From: PALSA-612 sp963742925
GTDB lineage: Bacteria; Actinomycetota; Thermoleophilia; Gaiellales; Gaiellaceae
Assembly (NCBI GenBank): GCA_963742925.1
Contig: CAVUNV010000016.1
Location: 1 to 64,000, forward strand
Length of the DNA: 64,000 bases
Direction: 5' to 3'
A program made the position numbers and the translations under genes. Every line of letters starts with the position of its first letter. Position 1 is the first letter of the stretch. The notes beneath the pieces are model-generated. The model had not been told where the DNA came from. It saw nothing but the letters and a program-made list of their open reading frames with translations, and did no database searches. Shown here piece by piece: positions 51,146 through 60,747 of this stretch.

Positions 51146-52054
51146 ATGACGGCCCACGAGATCAAGCTTCTCCCGCTGATCGAGATCGAGCTCGAGTCCA
51201 GCTTTCTCGTCCTCGCCCGCAACATGGGGATCCGCACCCGCGTTCCGACCTGGGGGGTGCTGATCCTCGGCAACCCGGTCGGTCCGATCCTCGTCGACAC
51301 GGGAGCCAGCGGGCCGGAGATCATGGAGCGCCTCCACATGACCGGCCACGTCGGCGAGGGGCAGGGCATCGACGCAGGGCTCGCCGCGCACGGCCTCGAC
51401 CGGTCGGACATCCGCTACATCCTCCACACGCACACGCACATCGACCACGCCGGCCAGGACGCGGGCTTCCCGATGTCGACGACGGTGATCATGAACCGGC
51501 GCGAGCTCGAGTTCTCGGCCTCGGGGATCATGGGCGGCCAGTATCCGCCGGAGTACGTCAAGCACCACATCGACCGGCTGCACACCCCGGGGGCGCTGCG
51601 GCTGCTCGACCTCGAGCTCTCCGGGCCCGACGAGATCTTCCCGGGCATCGTCTGCGAGGCGGCCGGCGGCCACACCGACGGCTCGATGAACATCGTCGTC
51701 TCGCTCGAGGGCGGCGAGAAGGCCTGCATCTGCGGGGACGTGATCTACGACGTCCACAACCAGATCGTCGACCCGATCTACCAGGTGCTCGACTACGAGC
51801 CGCAATCGACCGGCAACCAGTCGACGTCGAAGCGCCAGGAGCGCGCCGCGATCAAGAGGGCGCTCAACTCGGGCGACTACGTGATCCCGATCCACGACTT
51901 CCCGGCGCGAGTCCAGAACGGCCGCGTGCTCTCGCGGCTCGAGCATTCCGTCCCCGGCCCCGAGCACCCCGTCGAGCACCGGACGGTCGGCGAGACAGGC
52001 GAGATGGGGCTCGGACGGGGCGGGCCTGTGCTGCCGATGCCGGCCGCTCCGTAG
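51146..52054 (+). CDS. Metallo-beta-lactamase fold protein, acyl-homoserine-lactonase-like
   Basis: A 302-residue MBL protein with ligand motif HTHTHIDHAGQD and later GGHTDGSMNIVV, CGDVIYD and IPIHDFP. The arrangement, with DTGASG before the helix and a long C-terminal part, fits the N-acyl homoserine lactonase-like branch, which in actinobacteria often acts on other esters. GAGGAGG precedes the ATG. It overlaps the E1-beta start by one base and may be co-transcribed with it. Confidence 0.75.
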   Translation: MTAHEIKLLPLIEIELESSFLVLARNMGIRTRVPTWGVLILGNPVGPILVDTGASGPEIMERLHMTGHVGEGQGIDAGLAAHGLDRSDIRYILHTHTHIDHAGQDAGFPMSTTVIMNRRELEFSASGIMGGQYPPEYVKHHIDRLHTPGALRLLDLELSGPDEIFPGIVCEAAGGHTDGSMNIVVSLEGGEKACICGDVIYDVHNQIVDPIYQVLDYEPQSTGNQSTSKRQERAAIKRALNSGDYVIPIHDFPARVQNGRVLSRLEHSVPGPEHPVEHRTVGETGEMGLGRGGPVLPMPAAP

Positions 52055-53025
52055 TGGAGGCCGCGGGGAGCGGCGTCACCTACCTCGAGGCGATCACGGC
52101 TGCCCTCGGCGACGCGCTCCGGGACGACGGGCGGGTCTTCCTGCTCGGCGAGGACATCGGCCACTTCGGCGGCGCGTTCGGTGTCACGAAGGGCCTCTTC
52201 GAGGAGTTCGGGCCGCAGCGGGTGATCGACACGCCGATCGCGGAGGAGGGCTTCGTCGGGGCGGCGATCGGCGCCGCCTGGATGGGGGAGAGGCCGGTCG
52301 TCGAGCTCCAGTTCGCCGACTTCGCGAGCTGCGCGTTCGACCAGATCGTCACCGTTGCGGCCAAGACGCACTGGCGGTCCGGTATCCGGCTGCCGCTCGT
52401 GATCCGCGCGCCCTCCGGCGGCGGCGTCCGCGGAGGCCCGTACCACTCGGCGTCTCCCGAGGGCTGGTTCGCCGGCGTGGCGGGGCTGAAGGTCGTCTGC
52501 CCCGGCTCGGTTGCCGACGCCTACGGCCTGACGCGGGCGGCGATCGAGGACGACGACCCTGTGCTCGTCTTCGAGCACAAGGCGCTCTACCGGCGGTTAC
52601 GCGGAGAACTGCCCGGCCCGGAGCACCGGGTTCCGATCGGCCGGGCGACCGTGGCGCAGCCGGGCGGTTCGGCCACGGTGATCACCTACGGCGCGGGCGT
52701 CGACCTGGCGCTCCGCGCGTGCGAGGGCCTCGACGTGGAGGTGCTCGACCTCCGCACCGTCTGGCCGCTCGACGAGCAGGCGGTGCTCGAGTCGGTTGCG
52801 AGGACGTCTCGAGTGCTCGTGCTGCAGGAGGCCTCCGCGGCGAGCGGCATCGCCGGTCACGTGCTCGGTCTCGTCGCGCGGCTCGGGTTCGAGCAGCTCG
52901 ATGCGCCGCCGGCCCTCGTCGCGGCGCCCGACACGCCGGTCCCGTTCGCGCCCGAACTCGAGGACGCGTACCTGCCGTCCGTCGAACGCGTGCGCGCAGC
53001 GGTGGAGGCGCTCCTTGAGTATTGA
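52054..53025 (+). CDS. 2-oxoacid dehydrogenase E1 component, beta subunit
   Basis: A 323-residue transketolase-like protein: ITAALGDALRDDGRVFLLGEDIG, IDTPIAEEGFVGAAIGAAW, VELQFADFASCAFDQIV, and AEIIDLRT-like VEVLDLRTVWPLDEQA. It pairs with the alpha subunit encoded next. No E2 or E3 gene is near, so the acceptor arm is elsewhere or the pair works as an acetoin-type or other oxidoreductase. The GTG shares a base with the preceding stop. Confidence 0.85.
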   Translation: MEAAGSGVTYLEAITAALGDALRDDGRVFLLGEDIGHFGGAFGVTKGLFEEFGPQRVIDTPIAEEGFVGAAIGAAWMGERPVVELQFADFASCAFDQIVTVAAKTHWRSGIRLPLVIRAPSGGGVRGGPYHSASPEGWFAGVAGLKVVCPGSVADAYGLTRAAIEDDDPVLVFEHKALYRRLRGELPGPEHRVPIGRATVAQPGGSATVITYGAGVDLALRACEGLDVEVLDLRTVWPLDEQAVLESVARTSRVLVLQEASAASGIAGHVLGLVARLGFEQLDAPPALVAAPDTPVPFAPELEDAYLPSVERVRAAVEALLEY

Positions 53026-54013
53026 GCCCTGCATCGAGGGGTGGAGCGTCTCGCGCGAGACGCGGCTCGAGCTCTACCGGCTGATGCTGCTGCAGCGCTT
53101 CGCCGAGGAGCGGATCATGGCGCTCTACCGGCAGGGGCGGATCCCGGGCAGCGTCTACACGGGCTACATGCAGGAGGCGGTCGGGGCCGGCGCGGGGCTG
53201 GCGCTCGGGCCCGACGACGTCGCCCTTCCGCTGAACCGTGAGCAGGCCTGCCACTACGCGCGCGGGCTCACGCCAACCGACGTCTTCCGAAACTTCCTCG
53301 GCAAGGCGGACGGCCCCACCGCCGGTCGCGACGGCAACATGCACTTCGGCTTCCCGTCGCGGAACGTCTTCCCGCTCGTCTCGATGCTCGGCAACCTCGT
53401 GCCGGTCGCCGTCGGGGCGGCGCTCGCGTTCAAGCGCCGCGGCGAGCCGCGCGTGGCGATGACCTTCTTCGGCGACGGCGCGATGTCGGTCGGCGACGTC
53501 CACGAGGGGCTGAACCTGGCCGGGGTCTGGCTCGTGCCGGTCGTGTTCGTGATCCAGTCGAACCGCTACGCCTACTCGACGCCGAGCGAGCGGCAGATGG
53601 TGAACACGAACATCGCGGAGCGGATCGAGGGCGGCTGGAACATCACCTGCCTCCGCGTCGACGGCACGGACGTGATCGCGGTCTACGAGGCGGTACGGGT
53701 CGCAGTGGAGGAGGCGCGTGCCGGCGGCGGGCCGAGGGCGGTCGAGGCACTGACGCTGCGCGGCCACGGCCATGCGGCTCACGACGACGCGCGCTACGTG
53801 CCGGACGAGCTGCGTGCGCAGTTCCAGGACCCGATCGAGCGACTGAGGGCGCGGCTGCTCCTGGACGGGATCTCCGAGGCGGAGCTGGACGGCAGGCGCG
53901 ACGCGGCGCGCGGCGAAGTCGAAGCCGGGCTCGCGGAGGCCGAGGCGTCGCCCGCCCCGGATCCCGCAACGCTCGAACACGGCGTCTACGCGTCGCCGAT
54001 CGTGCCGGGCTAG
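53015..54013 (+). CDS. 2-oxoacid dehydrogenase E1 component, alpha subunit
   Basis: A 332-residue thiamine-pyrophosphate subunit. The TPP motif GDGAMSVGDVHEGLNLA and the QSNRYAYSTPSERQ loop are clear, as is DGNMHFGFPSRNVFPLVSML. Start TTG 53015 overlaps the beta gene by 11 bases. The order beta-then-alpha is the reverse of the usual one. It uses the same promoter as the upstream genes. Confidence 0.85.
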   Translation: MSIEPCIEGWSVSRETRLELYRLMLLQRFAEERIMALYRQGRIPGSVYTGYMQEAVGAGAGLALGPDDVALPLNREQACHYARGLTPTDVFRNFLGKADGPTAGRDGNMHFGFPSRNVFPLVSMLGNLVPVAVGAALAFKRRGEPRVAMTFFGDGAMSVGDVHEGLNLAGVWLVPVVFVIQSNRYAYSTPSERQMVNTNIAERIEGGWNITCLRVDGTDVIAVYEAVRVAVEEARAGGGPRAVEALTLRGHGHAAHDDARYVPDELRAQFQDPIERLRARLLLDGISEAELDGRRDAARGEVEAGLAEAEASPAPDPATLEHGVYASPIVPG

Positions 54014-54976
54014 AGCAGGTTCCGGCGCCAGAGCAGGAGGCCGAGCGGCGCGATCGCTGCGAGCACGAAGTACGAGGCCAGGTCGGTTGTCGACGAGGCT
54101 GTTCCCCTGCGAACCCGCGGGCCGGTGCCGAGATCGTTCCTGATCGCAGCCTCCGCGGGACCCGAGCCGGTCCGCGTCGAAGGCGCGTGCGCCCGTCGCG
54201 GCGACGAACTGCCGAACGGACCCGGCCACGGCCCGCGGGCGGTAGTCCGCCTCCGGGAGACCGGCGTGCCCGAAGACGCGCTCCCGCGACGACCCGACCC
54301 GGACGAGGACCGTCCGCAGCCCCTGGGAGCGTCCCAGGGTGGCCCTCAGGCGGGCGGCGTTGAAGTCCCCGCTTTCGGCGTCCGTGAGGATCACGAGCAG
54401 GCGTCGGCGCCGGCCGGGCGTGAAGTACTCGTTCCCCGCGAGGGTCGTCAGCGCGTCGAAGGTCGTGGCGGTCAGGGAGCTGCCGCCCGGGGGCGGGCGC
54501 TCGATCCCCACCGAACGCCCGACCGTGGCCTGGAACACGGCTTCGTCGGAGGTCGGGAACAGGTTGGGGAGGGCGCGATCGGTGAAGGAGGCGACACCGG
54601 CGGGCACGTCCGGAATCGCGGAGCGGAGCGCGTCGGCGGCCGCCTTCGCCCGGGCGAGGCGGCTCGGGCCGGCGGGCGACACCGCGGCCAACATCGAGCG
54701 GGAGATGTCCAGCGCGAAGATCGCCTCCGCGTCGGTGCGCACGTAGCGAGTCTGCGTCTCCTGCACGACCGGACGCGAGACCGCGACTGCGAGCAGGCAG
54801 GCAGCGAGAGAGAGCGCGACCGCCGCGGTGGCTCGCCAGAACGGTCCGGGCGGACGCAGGCCGAGCCGGAGCCGCGTGCGGCCGGCGCGGTGCTCGGCGT
54901 ACGCCAGCGCGGCCAGCGCCGGAACGGCGCCCAGGATGAGCAGGAGGCCGGCGGGGAAGAGGAGTGTCAGGTGCAC
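54010..54976 (-). CDS. VWA-domain membrane protein (BatA-like), frame-broken near its end
   Basis: The N-terminal 50 residues form membrane helices (LLFPAGLLLILGAVPALAALAY and AVALSLAACLLAVAV). The VWA domain has the MIDAS motif FALDISRSMLA. Near 54158 the run CGCGGGACCC has one G/C too many: dropping it gives AEAAIRND and a C-terminal helix (YFVLAAIAPLGLLLW) ending at 54010. As written, the frame runs far into the neighbouring E1 genes. It belongs to the MoxR-DUF58-VWA cluster (BatA). Confidence 0.7.
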
Positions 54977-54978
54977 GT

Positions 54979-56412
54979 TCAGTAGCCGCGACCCGGTGTG
55001 GTCAGGCTCGCCCCGCCGCGGCGCTTGCCCGTGGCCGCGTTTCGCGAGCTCTGGAACGGGCTGTCCGGGTGGAGGACGCTCAGCGCCAGCTCCAGGTTCG
55101 CCTTGGCGTCGCCGTTCGACGGGTCGAGTCGGATCGCGTTCTGGAACTCGACGATGCTGCGCTCGACGGGAGCCGGCGCCTGGCCCGCTCCGGAGAGCGA
55201 GTCGACGAACGCGAGCACGCCGAGCAGGTTGGCCGCGGTCGCCGCACGCCGGCCGTCACCCTCTGCCCCGATCACGCGGCCGAGCGCGACTTCGGCCTGC
55301 GCCCGGGCCTCCGTGCCGGCGGTGCTCTGGTCGCGGCTCGGGATCCCCGAGTAGCCGCCCCGGAAGAGGACGAACGCCCGTCGGAGCGCGATGTCGTCGT
55401 CGAGCCCGAGCAGGCTGCGCGCGACGTGGAACGGAAAGACATCGCCCGTCCGGGAAGGCACCGACCTCGCCGGATCGGCGACCACCGCGCCGTCGGCGGC
55501 GCGCACCGCCGACTGCCAGCCGTGGACGTCGCTCGCCAGCAGGGCGGCGGCCGCGGCGGCACACAGGCAGAGCACCGCAGCGAGAGCCAGCAGGAGACGG
55601 CCGCGTGTCACGATCTTCGGCTCCTCCCTCCAGGTGAGCCGGGCGCACGCGAGCTCGTTCACCGCGAGGAGCACGAGCAGGACGGCGGCCGCGACGGCCA
55701 GCGCGAGACGAAGGCCGTTCGACGACGACGACGCGACGAGCGCCGAGCCGCCGCCCGTACGCGGTCGCAGCGGCCGGCTTCCGAGCAGTCCCTTGAAGAA
55801 TCGCTCGTTCCCGGCGGTGGGATCGATCGCGACCACCCGCAGCGGAATGCCCTCGCGCTGGTAGGAAAGGAGGGCGCCGGTCAGCTGGGCGCGGTCGTCC
55901 GGCGCGTCGCTCAGGTCGCTGACGAGCACGACGGAACCGTTCGAGACCCGGTCACGGCGGAGGAGCTCCTGACCGAGCAGAAGCCCGGCCGAGAGGCGCG
56001 TCCCCGCGCTCAGCGAGGAGGCCCAGGGAGACTCCACGCGCCGGCCCTTCGGCCGGTTGAAGAAGCGGAGCAGCGGCCGAAGCTCGATTGCGGGCGTGCC
56101 GGCGGGGAACATCTCGTAGGCGACGTCCGAGAACACGACGAGCCCGATTCGTCCGTCCGAGGAGGCGAGCCGGCGGAGCGTGCGTGCGATCTCGCCGTAG
56201 TCGGACGACGTGCTCCACGAGAGGTCGAGCACGACGACTGTGCTCGCGCCTCGCGCCGGGGCGCCGGTCTGGGCTCGAGCGCCCCGTGAGAGCAGGAAGG
56301 CCGCGACCAGCGTCCCGACCAGGGCGATCGCGAGCCCGGTGCGGAGCAGCCGTGTCCGGCGCTCGGCCGAGCGGAAGCTTCCGGCGTCCGGGAGCGGGAT
56401 CGCGGTGCTCAT
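54979..56412 (-). CDS. VWA-domain protein with TPR-like end (BatB-like)
   Basis: A 477-residue membrane protein. After a helix (TGLAIALVGTLVAAFLLS) the VWA domain opens with VVVLDLSWSTSSD (MIDAS Asp-x-Ser-x-Ser) and VLVSDLSDAPDDRA. Two more helices follow, then a TPR-like segment (VEFQNAIRLDPSNGDAKAN). In the BatA/B/C/E systems such proteins help folding or tolerance at the membrane. The ATG overlaps the upstream stop (ATGA). Confidence 0.8.
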   Translation of the reverse strand: MSTAIPLPDAGSFRSAERRTRLLRTGLAIALVGTLVAAFLLSRGARAQTGAPARGASTVVVLDLSWSTSSDYGEIARTLRRLASSDGRIGLVVFSDVAYEMFPAGTPAIELRPLLRFFNRPKGRRVESPWASSLSAGTRLSAGLLLGQELLRRDRVSNGSVVLVSDLSDAPDDRAQLTGALLSYQREGIPLRVVAIDPTAGNERFFKGLLGSRPLRPRTGGGSALVASSSSNGLRLALAVAAAVLLVLLAVNELACARLTWREEPKIVTRGRLLLALAAVLCLCAAAAAALLASDVHGWQSAVRAADGAVVADPARSVPSRTGDVFPFHVARSLLGLDDDIALRRAFVLFRGGYSGIPSRDQSTAGTEARAQAEVALGRVIGAEGDGRRAATAANLLGVLAFVDSLSGAGQAPAPVERSIVEFQNAIRLDPSNGDAKANLELALSVLHPDSPFQSSRNAATGKRRGGASLTTPGRGY

Positions 56413-57320
56413 CGTTCCTCCGCCAGCTCCGCCTCGATCCGGTCGGCGAGCTCGAGCGCCGTGGGTGCCGACGGCTCGCCGTCCGACCAGGCGAGCCGGC
56501 CCGCGGTCTGCGCCAGGTCTCCGTGGTCGGACCCGCGCAGCTCGCGTACGAGCCGTTGGAGCGCCAGCCGACGCATGTTCGGGCCGTGCCCGTCGGAGGC
56601 GGCTTCGCGGACGAGCAGGAGCGCGGACTCGAGCGGAGTCAGCGCCTCGTCTGCCCGGGCCTCCGCGGGTACCGCCGCCGGACGACGGACGGCTAGCAGC
56701 AACAGTGCCCCGGCCAGGAGGACGAGCAGGCCGGCCGCTCCTGCGAGGCCGTCGACGACCAGTCCCGGCGAGACACGGTACGAGACCGGTGGAGGCGACG
56801 CGGCGGCGCTCAGGTGCGTGGCCGGCTCGGCGCGGGCTGCGTCGTCGAGCCTGGATGCCACCGTGATTCCCGGCCACGGAACCGAGAGGCGACGCGAAGC
56901 GCCGCTCGTCGTGCGGTAGCGGACGACCGCGGCCGGGAAGACGAGCGGGACCTGCGCCCGGCCCGGCGCGCAACCGGCCTCGAGGCACTCGAGCGCGAAG
57001 CTGTAGGCCAGGGTCGTCAGACCGCTCGCCTGCGACGGCGTCCGTGCAGCGCGGGCCACGCGATACGACAGGAACTGCGGCACGAAGCGAACGCTCGACG
57101 TCTCCACGCGTGACGGGTCGACGACCAGCACGGCGTGTGCGGTGAGTGGATCGCCGAAGTGGACGGCGTCCGGAGAGAGCGACGCCGTGGCCGAGATCGC
57201 CGGCCCCGGGTGCGATGTCTGGGCACCGCCGCCCCACCAGCCCTCGGCGAGCCCGACAGCCAGCACGACCGCGACGATCGCCGCCACGGCGAGGATGGCC
57301 GCTGCCGGCGCCCGCCTCAC
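56409..57320 (-). CDS. Membrane protein of the MoxR/VWA cluster
   Basis: A 303-residue protein with an N-terminal helix (AAAILAVAAIVAVVLAVG), an Ig/BatD-like beta-rich domain (AVHFGDPLTAHAVLVVDPS; VPLVFPAAVVRYRT), a second helix (GLAGAAGLLVLLAGALLLLA) and a helical cytoplasmic tail. The layout resembles BatD. The GTG overlaps the DUF58 stop as GTGA and its stop overlaps the VWA start, so it lies within one operon. Confidence 0.7.
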   Translation of the reverse strand: MRRAPAAAILAVAAIVAVVLAVGLAEGWWGGGAQTSHPGPAISATASLSPDAVHFGDPLTAHAVLVVDPSRVETSSVRFVPQFLSYRVARAARTPSQASGLTTLAYSFALECLEAGCAPGRAQVPLVFPAAVVRYRTTSGASRRLSVPWPGITVASRLDDAARAEPATHLSAAASPPPVSYRVSPGLVVDGLAGAAGLLVLLAGALLLLAVRRPAAVPAEARADEALTPLESALLLVREAASDGHGPNMRRLALQRLVRELRGSDHGDLAQTAGRLAWSDGEPSAPTALELADRIEAELAEER

Positions 57321-58219
57321 CACTCGCCCTTCCGGAAGGCGAGCCTCGTCTCGCCCCAGTCGGCGAGCGCCTGCAGCACGGCGGCCTCGTCGGCGCTGCC
57401 GATCAGGATCGGCTCGAGGCCGAGCGCCCGGAGCTCGGCGGTCAGGAACGCGAGTCGCTCCTCGTTCGCGCGGCGCCGCGCCTCGGCCTCCCCGCGGCGG
57501 AGCCGCACGGCGTGTGTCCGCCCGCCGGCCGGATCGGCGAAGGGGACGACGAGTGAGTCGACGAGGGGGAAGCTCTGCTCCCAGACCGGGTCCTGCACGA
57601 TCACGGGGACGACGTCCCACCGGTACGCGACGGCGCGGGCCCACCAGGCGGGCTCCGGGGCCGAGAAGAAGTCTGAGCAGACGAAGACGAACGTGCCGGG
57701 CGGCAGCGACCTGCGGATGCCGGTCAGGTGCCGGAAGGCCTCGTCCAGCGACTCATCCGAGGCCTCGAACGACGCCCCGGCCAGGTGCTCCTCGACCTTG
57801 TGCAGCGCCGGGCCGGCGCTGGGCGGGAACCAGGCAGGCGCGTCGTTCCGGGCGGTGTCGAGATAGCCCACGAGCCCGAGCTCCCCGAGCGCTGCCGAGG
57901 CGACGAGCTTCCAGATCGTCCGGAGCGCCTCCGGCTTGCAGAGCCACGGCCCCGGGTAGAGCGCCATCGACGGCCGGCGGTCGGCCACGACGACGACCCT
58001 CGGCGCCTCATCGGCGAAGTGCTCGCGGACGATGAACTCGGGCTCGGCCCTCACCGACGAGAGCCGGGCGGAGGCCTTCCAGTCGATGGCGGCCGGGTCG
58101 TCCCCCGGCCTGTACGGGCGGGAGCCGGCGACGCTCGAGCCGAGCCCCCGACGGGACGCGTGGAGCCGGCCGAAGGGTGAGCCGACAGGCCGCCAGCGTG
58201 GGACGAGCGGGAAGGTCAG
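57317..58219 (-). CDS. DUF58 protein (CTG start proposed)
   Basis: A 300-residue DUF58 protein: SRPYRPGDDPAAIDWKASAR, the family signature, is followed by the VWA-like half with VVVADRRPSMA and TFVFVCSDFFSA. No ATG, GTG or TTG is found upstream of the signature before the moxR stop; the only start-like codon is CTG 58219, overlapping that stop as CTGA. The ATG/GTG-only frame would begin inside the protein at 58054 and miss the signature. It is coupled to moxR. Confidence 0.75.
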   Translation of the reverse strand: MTFPLVPRWRPVGSPFGRLHASRRGLGSSVAGSRPYRPGDDPAAIDWKASARLSSVRAEPEFIVREHFADEAPRVVVVADRRPSMALYPGPWLCKPEALRTIWKLVASAALGELGLVGYLDTARNDAPAWFPPSAGPALHKVEEHLAGASFEASDESLDEAFRHLTGIRRSLPPGTFVFVCSDFFSAPEPAWWARAVAYRWDVVPVIVQDPVWEQSFPLVDSLVVPFADPAGGRTHAVRLRRGEAEARRRANEERLAFLTAELRALGLEPILIGSADEAAVLQALADWGETRLAFRKGEW

Positions 58220-59256
58220 CTGGGTCGAGACGGCTCCTCGCTCTCGAGTGCCTCGAGCTCGGGAAGCGGTGCGATCTCGAGGCAGCGCTGCGCCAGGATC
58301 TGCAGCAACTCGTCCCGGGCCGCCCCGCGGGTCTCGGCGAGGAAGGCGGGGGAGAGCACCATGCGGTGACCGAGGACGGGCGCATAGAGCGCGAGCACGT
58401 CCTCGGGGATCACGTAGCTGCGCCCGTGCAGCAGCGCCCAGCCGCGGGCGGCCCGCTCGAGGGCGAGGCTGCCGCGAACCGAGGCCCCGATCAGCACCTG
58501 GTCGAGCTGACGCGTGGCGCGCACGAGATCGACGAGCCAGCGCTCGATCAACCCGTCGACGTAGACGTCGTCGATCGCCGCCTGGAGGCGCTCGAGCTCC
58601 GGCACTCCAAGCACCGGGCGCAGCCGCTCGAGCGGGTGTCCGCCCCGCTGGTCGCGGATCACCAGGAGCTCGTCCTCCACGGAGGGATAGCCGAGCCGCG
58701 CCTTGAGGAAGAAGCGATCGAGCTGGGCCTCGGGTAGCGGGAAGACGCCCTCGAACTCGATCGGATTCTCGGTGGCGAGCACGAGGAACGGGCTCGGGAG
58801 CACGTAGGTCGTTCCGTCGACCGTGATCTGGTGCTCGGCCATCGCCTCGAGCAGCGCCGACTGCGTCTTCGGCATGGCACGGTTGATCTCGTCGACGAGG
58901 ACGACGTTCGCGAACACGGGGCCGGGCCGGAACGCGAAGTCGCGCGTCTTCTGGTCGTAGACGGCGACACCGACGACGTCACTCGGCTGCAGGTCGGGCG
59001 TGCACTGCACCCGGGAGAACGCCGCATCCTCGATGCAGCGGGCGATCGCGCGTGCGAGCACGGTCTTGCCCGTGCCCGGAACGTCCTCGAAGAGGATGTG
59101 GCCCCGGCACGCGACCGCCGTCAGGACGAGCCGCAGCTCCTCGCGCTTGCCGCGGAGGACCGACTCGATGCCGTCCGTCAGCCGCGCGGCAATGCCGACC
59201 GCCTCGCTCAGCCGCTCCACGCCCTCCGCGCTCACCTCGTTAGCTACGACGTCCAT
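58216..59256 (-). CDS. MoxR-type AAA+ ATPase
   Basis: A 346-residue AAA+ protein: Walker A DVPGTGKTVLA, Walker B VVLVDEINRAMPK, LLEAMAEHQITVDG and the sensor region FLVLATENPIEFEGVFPLPEAQ. MoxR ATPases act as chaperones together with VWA proteins. It is the first gene of the moxR-DUF58-BatD-like-VWA-VWA operon. The ATG at 59256 gives the usual N-terminus; the open frame continues upstream as shadow. Confidence 0.9.
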   Translation of the reverse strand: MDVVANEVSAEGVERLSEAVGIAARLTDGIESVLRGKREELRLVLTAVACRGHILFEDVPGTGKTVLARAIARCIEDAAFSRVQCTPDLQPSDVVGVAVYDQKTRDFAFRPGPVFANVVLVDEINRAMPKTQSALLEAMAEHQITVDGTTYVLPSPFLVLATENPIEFEGVFPLPEAQLDRFFLKARLGYPSVEDELLVIRDQRGGHPLERLRPVLGVPELERLQAAIDDVYVDGLIERWLVDLVRATRQLDQVLIGASVRGSLALERAARGWALLHGRSYVIPEDVLALYAPVLGHRMVLSPAFLAETRGAARDELLQILAQRCLEIAPLPELEALESEEPSRPS

Positions 59257-59290
59257 CGTCCGCTCCAGTCTGCTCGCACCGGGACAGACG

Positions 59291-60130
59291 CTAACCGGCG
59301 CGAGCCGTTTCGGCCTCCGCCCGCCTCCGTGCGTTCGCCCCGACCCACGCCCCGATCGACCAGAGGATCGCGAGCAGCAGCGGAATCGACGCCGGTTCGA
59401 GCATGATCGCCCCCCCGAACTGCTGGTCCGCAAGCGGCGTCAGGTGCTCGGGCCGAGGCAGCAGCGTCCTGTAGTGGGTGTACAGCGCCGAGTGCTGCGC
59501 GAGGATGAACAGCGCGACCAGGGTCTCCGCGAGAGCGGCGGCCAGGAAGAAGCCGAGCCGCCGGAGGTCCGTGACGTGGGCGTGGAAGGGCGGCGAGTCG
59601 ATCGCGCGTGACCAGAAGAGCACGCCCAGGGCGAGGAAGAGCATGTGCTCCAGCTCGTGGAAGGTGGTGTTCCCGAGTGCGAAGTCGAACACGACCGGCA
59701 GATGCGACACGGCGATCACTCCGAAGAAGAGCACCAGTGCGACGGGAGCCGAGCCGAGCACGCGCGCCGCTCCGCGGAGGGGGAGCGCTCCGCGGGAGTG
59801 GAGGATCCACCTGCTCGCCGGCCGGCGGATGCCGAGCGGGAACGGCCGCCACAGCAGAAGCCACGGCGCGCCGAGGACGATCAGGGGCGGCGCCACCATC
59901 TGGAGCAGCATGTGCTGCGCCATGTGCGCCCAGAAGAGCTTGTCGGCGTAGCGGTCGAGGGGCGGCTCGACGGCGATGACGACCGCGACGAGACCGGCGT
60001 AGAACGCCTGTGCGCGCCAGCGGCGCTCGCGGCGCTGCCGGCTGCCGCGCGAGCGGCGCAGGCCGCGCCAGTAGAGGACGGCTGCGACGGCCAGCCCGGT
60101 GAGGGCGAGTTGCTCGAGCACGGCGGACAC
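59291..60130 (-). CDS. CtaG-type cytochrome c oxidase assembly membrane protein (second copy)
   Basis: A 279-residue protein with about seven helices and the CtaG histidine blocks FWAHMAQHMLLQMVAPPLIV and TTFHELEHMLFLALGVLFW, plus PVVFDFALG. It is a distant paralogue of the 39159 gene. It lies just upstream of moxR on the same strand (34 bases), so the two may be transcribed together. Start GTG 60130 has TAGCGT three bases before it. Confidence 0.8.
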   Translation of the reverse strand: MSAVLEQLALTGLAVAAVLYWRGLRRSRGSRQRRERRWRAQAFYAGLVAVVIAVEPPLDRYADKLFWAHMAQHMLLQMVAPPLIVLGAPWLLLWRPFPLGIRRPASRWILHSRGALPLRGAARVLGSAPVALVLFFGVIAVSHLPVVFDFALGNTTFHELEHMLFLALGVLFWSRAIDSPPFHAHVTDLRRLGFFLAAALAETLVALFILAQHSALYTHYRTLLPRPEHLTPLADQQFGGAIMLEPASIPLLLAILWSIGAWVGANARRRAEAETARAG

Positions 60131-60235
60131 CGGACGCTACCGTGAACGACGGCTGAGCGCTGGTCCTCGGGCGAGCCGTCCGAAAGGTGCCCGGATCCGT
60201 ACTACCGCACGCACTCGGAATGTCTTCAGCCGACG

Positions 60236-60695
60236 TCAGGCGAAGGGATCGCGCAGTTGCGTCACCCAGTGCGGCACGGCAAGCCCCGCGCGCCGAAGTT
60301 GCTGGGTGACCGCAAGGCGCCAGCGGGTGCGGAGCGCGTTTGCCCGACCGTTCGCTGCCTGCGCCTCGAGCTTCAGGCTGGAGGCGAGCGCCCAGTTGGC
60401 GACTCGCGAGCGTCGCCGGCGGGAGGATCCGCTTCAGCGCGCTCGACGTTCTCAGAAGCGTGGCGATGAGCTCCTTCCTATTCACGCCGGGGTTCGTGTT
60501 GTTCGAGCCTTTCTTCGGATGCGCCTTGGCGCCTTGATCCAGGAAGCTCTCCGCCGCGACGACGGCTGCGTTCAGCGGCCTGACTTTCGCGAGGTAGGCG
60601 CTGAGCGCGTGCCCCGTCGGCGGGGAAGCTCCCGAGGCGGCCTGCGAGAGCCCACAGGCCATGACGGCGACGGCTGCAATGTGTCGAAGCTTCAT
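60236..60695 (-). CDS. Small secreted helical protein, frame-broken
   Basis: From ATG 60695: signal peptide LRHIAAVAVMACGLSQAASG, then a helical region LSAYLAKVRPLNAAVVAAES and KRILPPATLASRQL. At about 60408 the coding moves by one base to ANWALASSLKLEAQAANG and WVTQLRDPFA, ending at 60236 with a plausible helix. One base removed in AGTCGCC restores a protein of about 152 residues. Unknown function. Confidence 0.5.
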
Positions 60696-60747
60696 GTGGG
60701 ACATCGACGGGGCGCGCCGGTGCGCGCCCCGTCGCGATTGCATCAGG

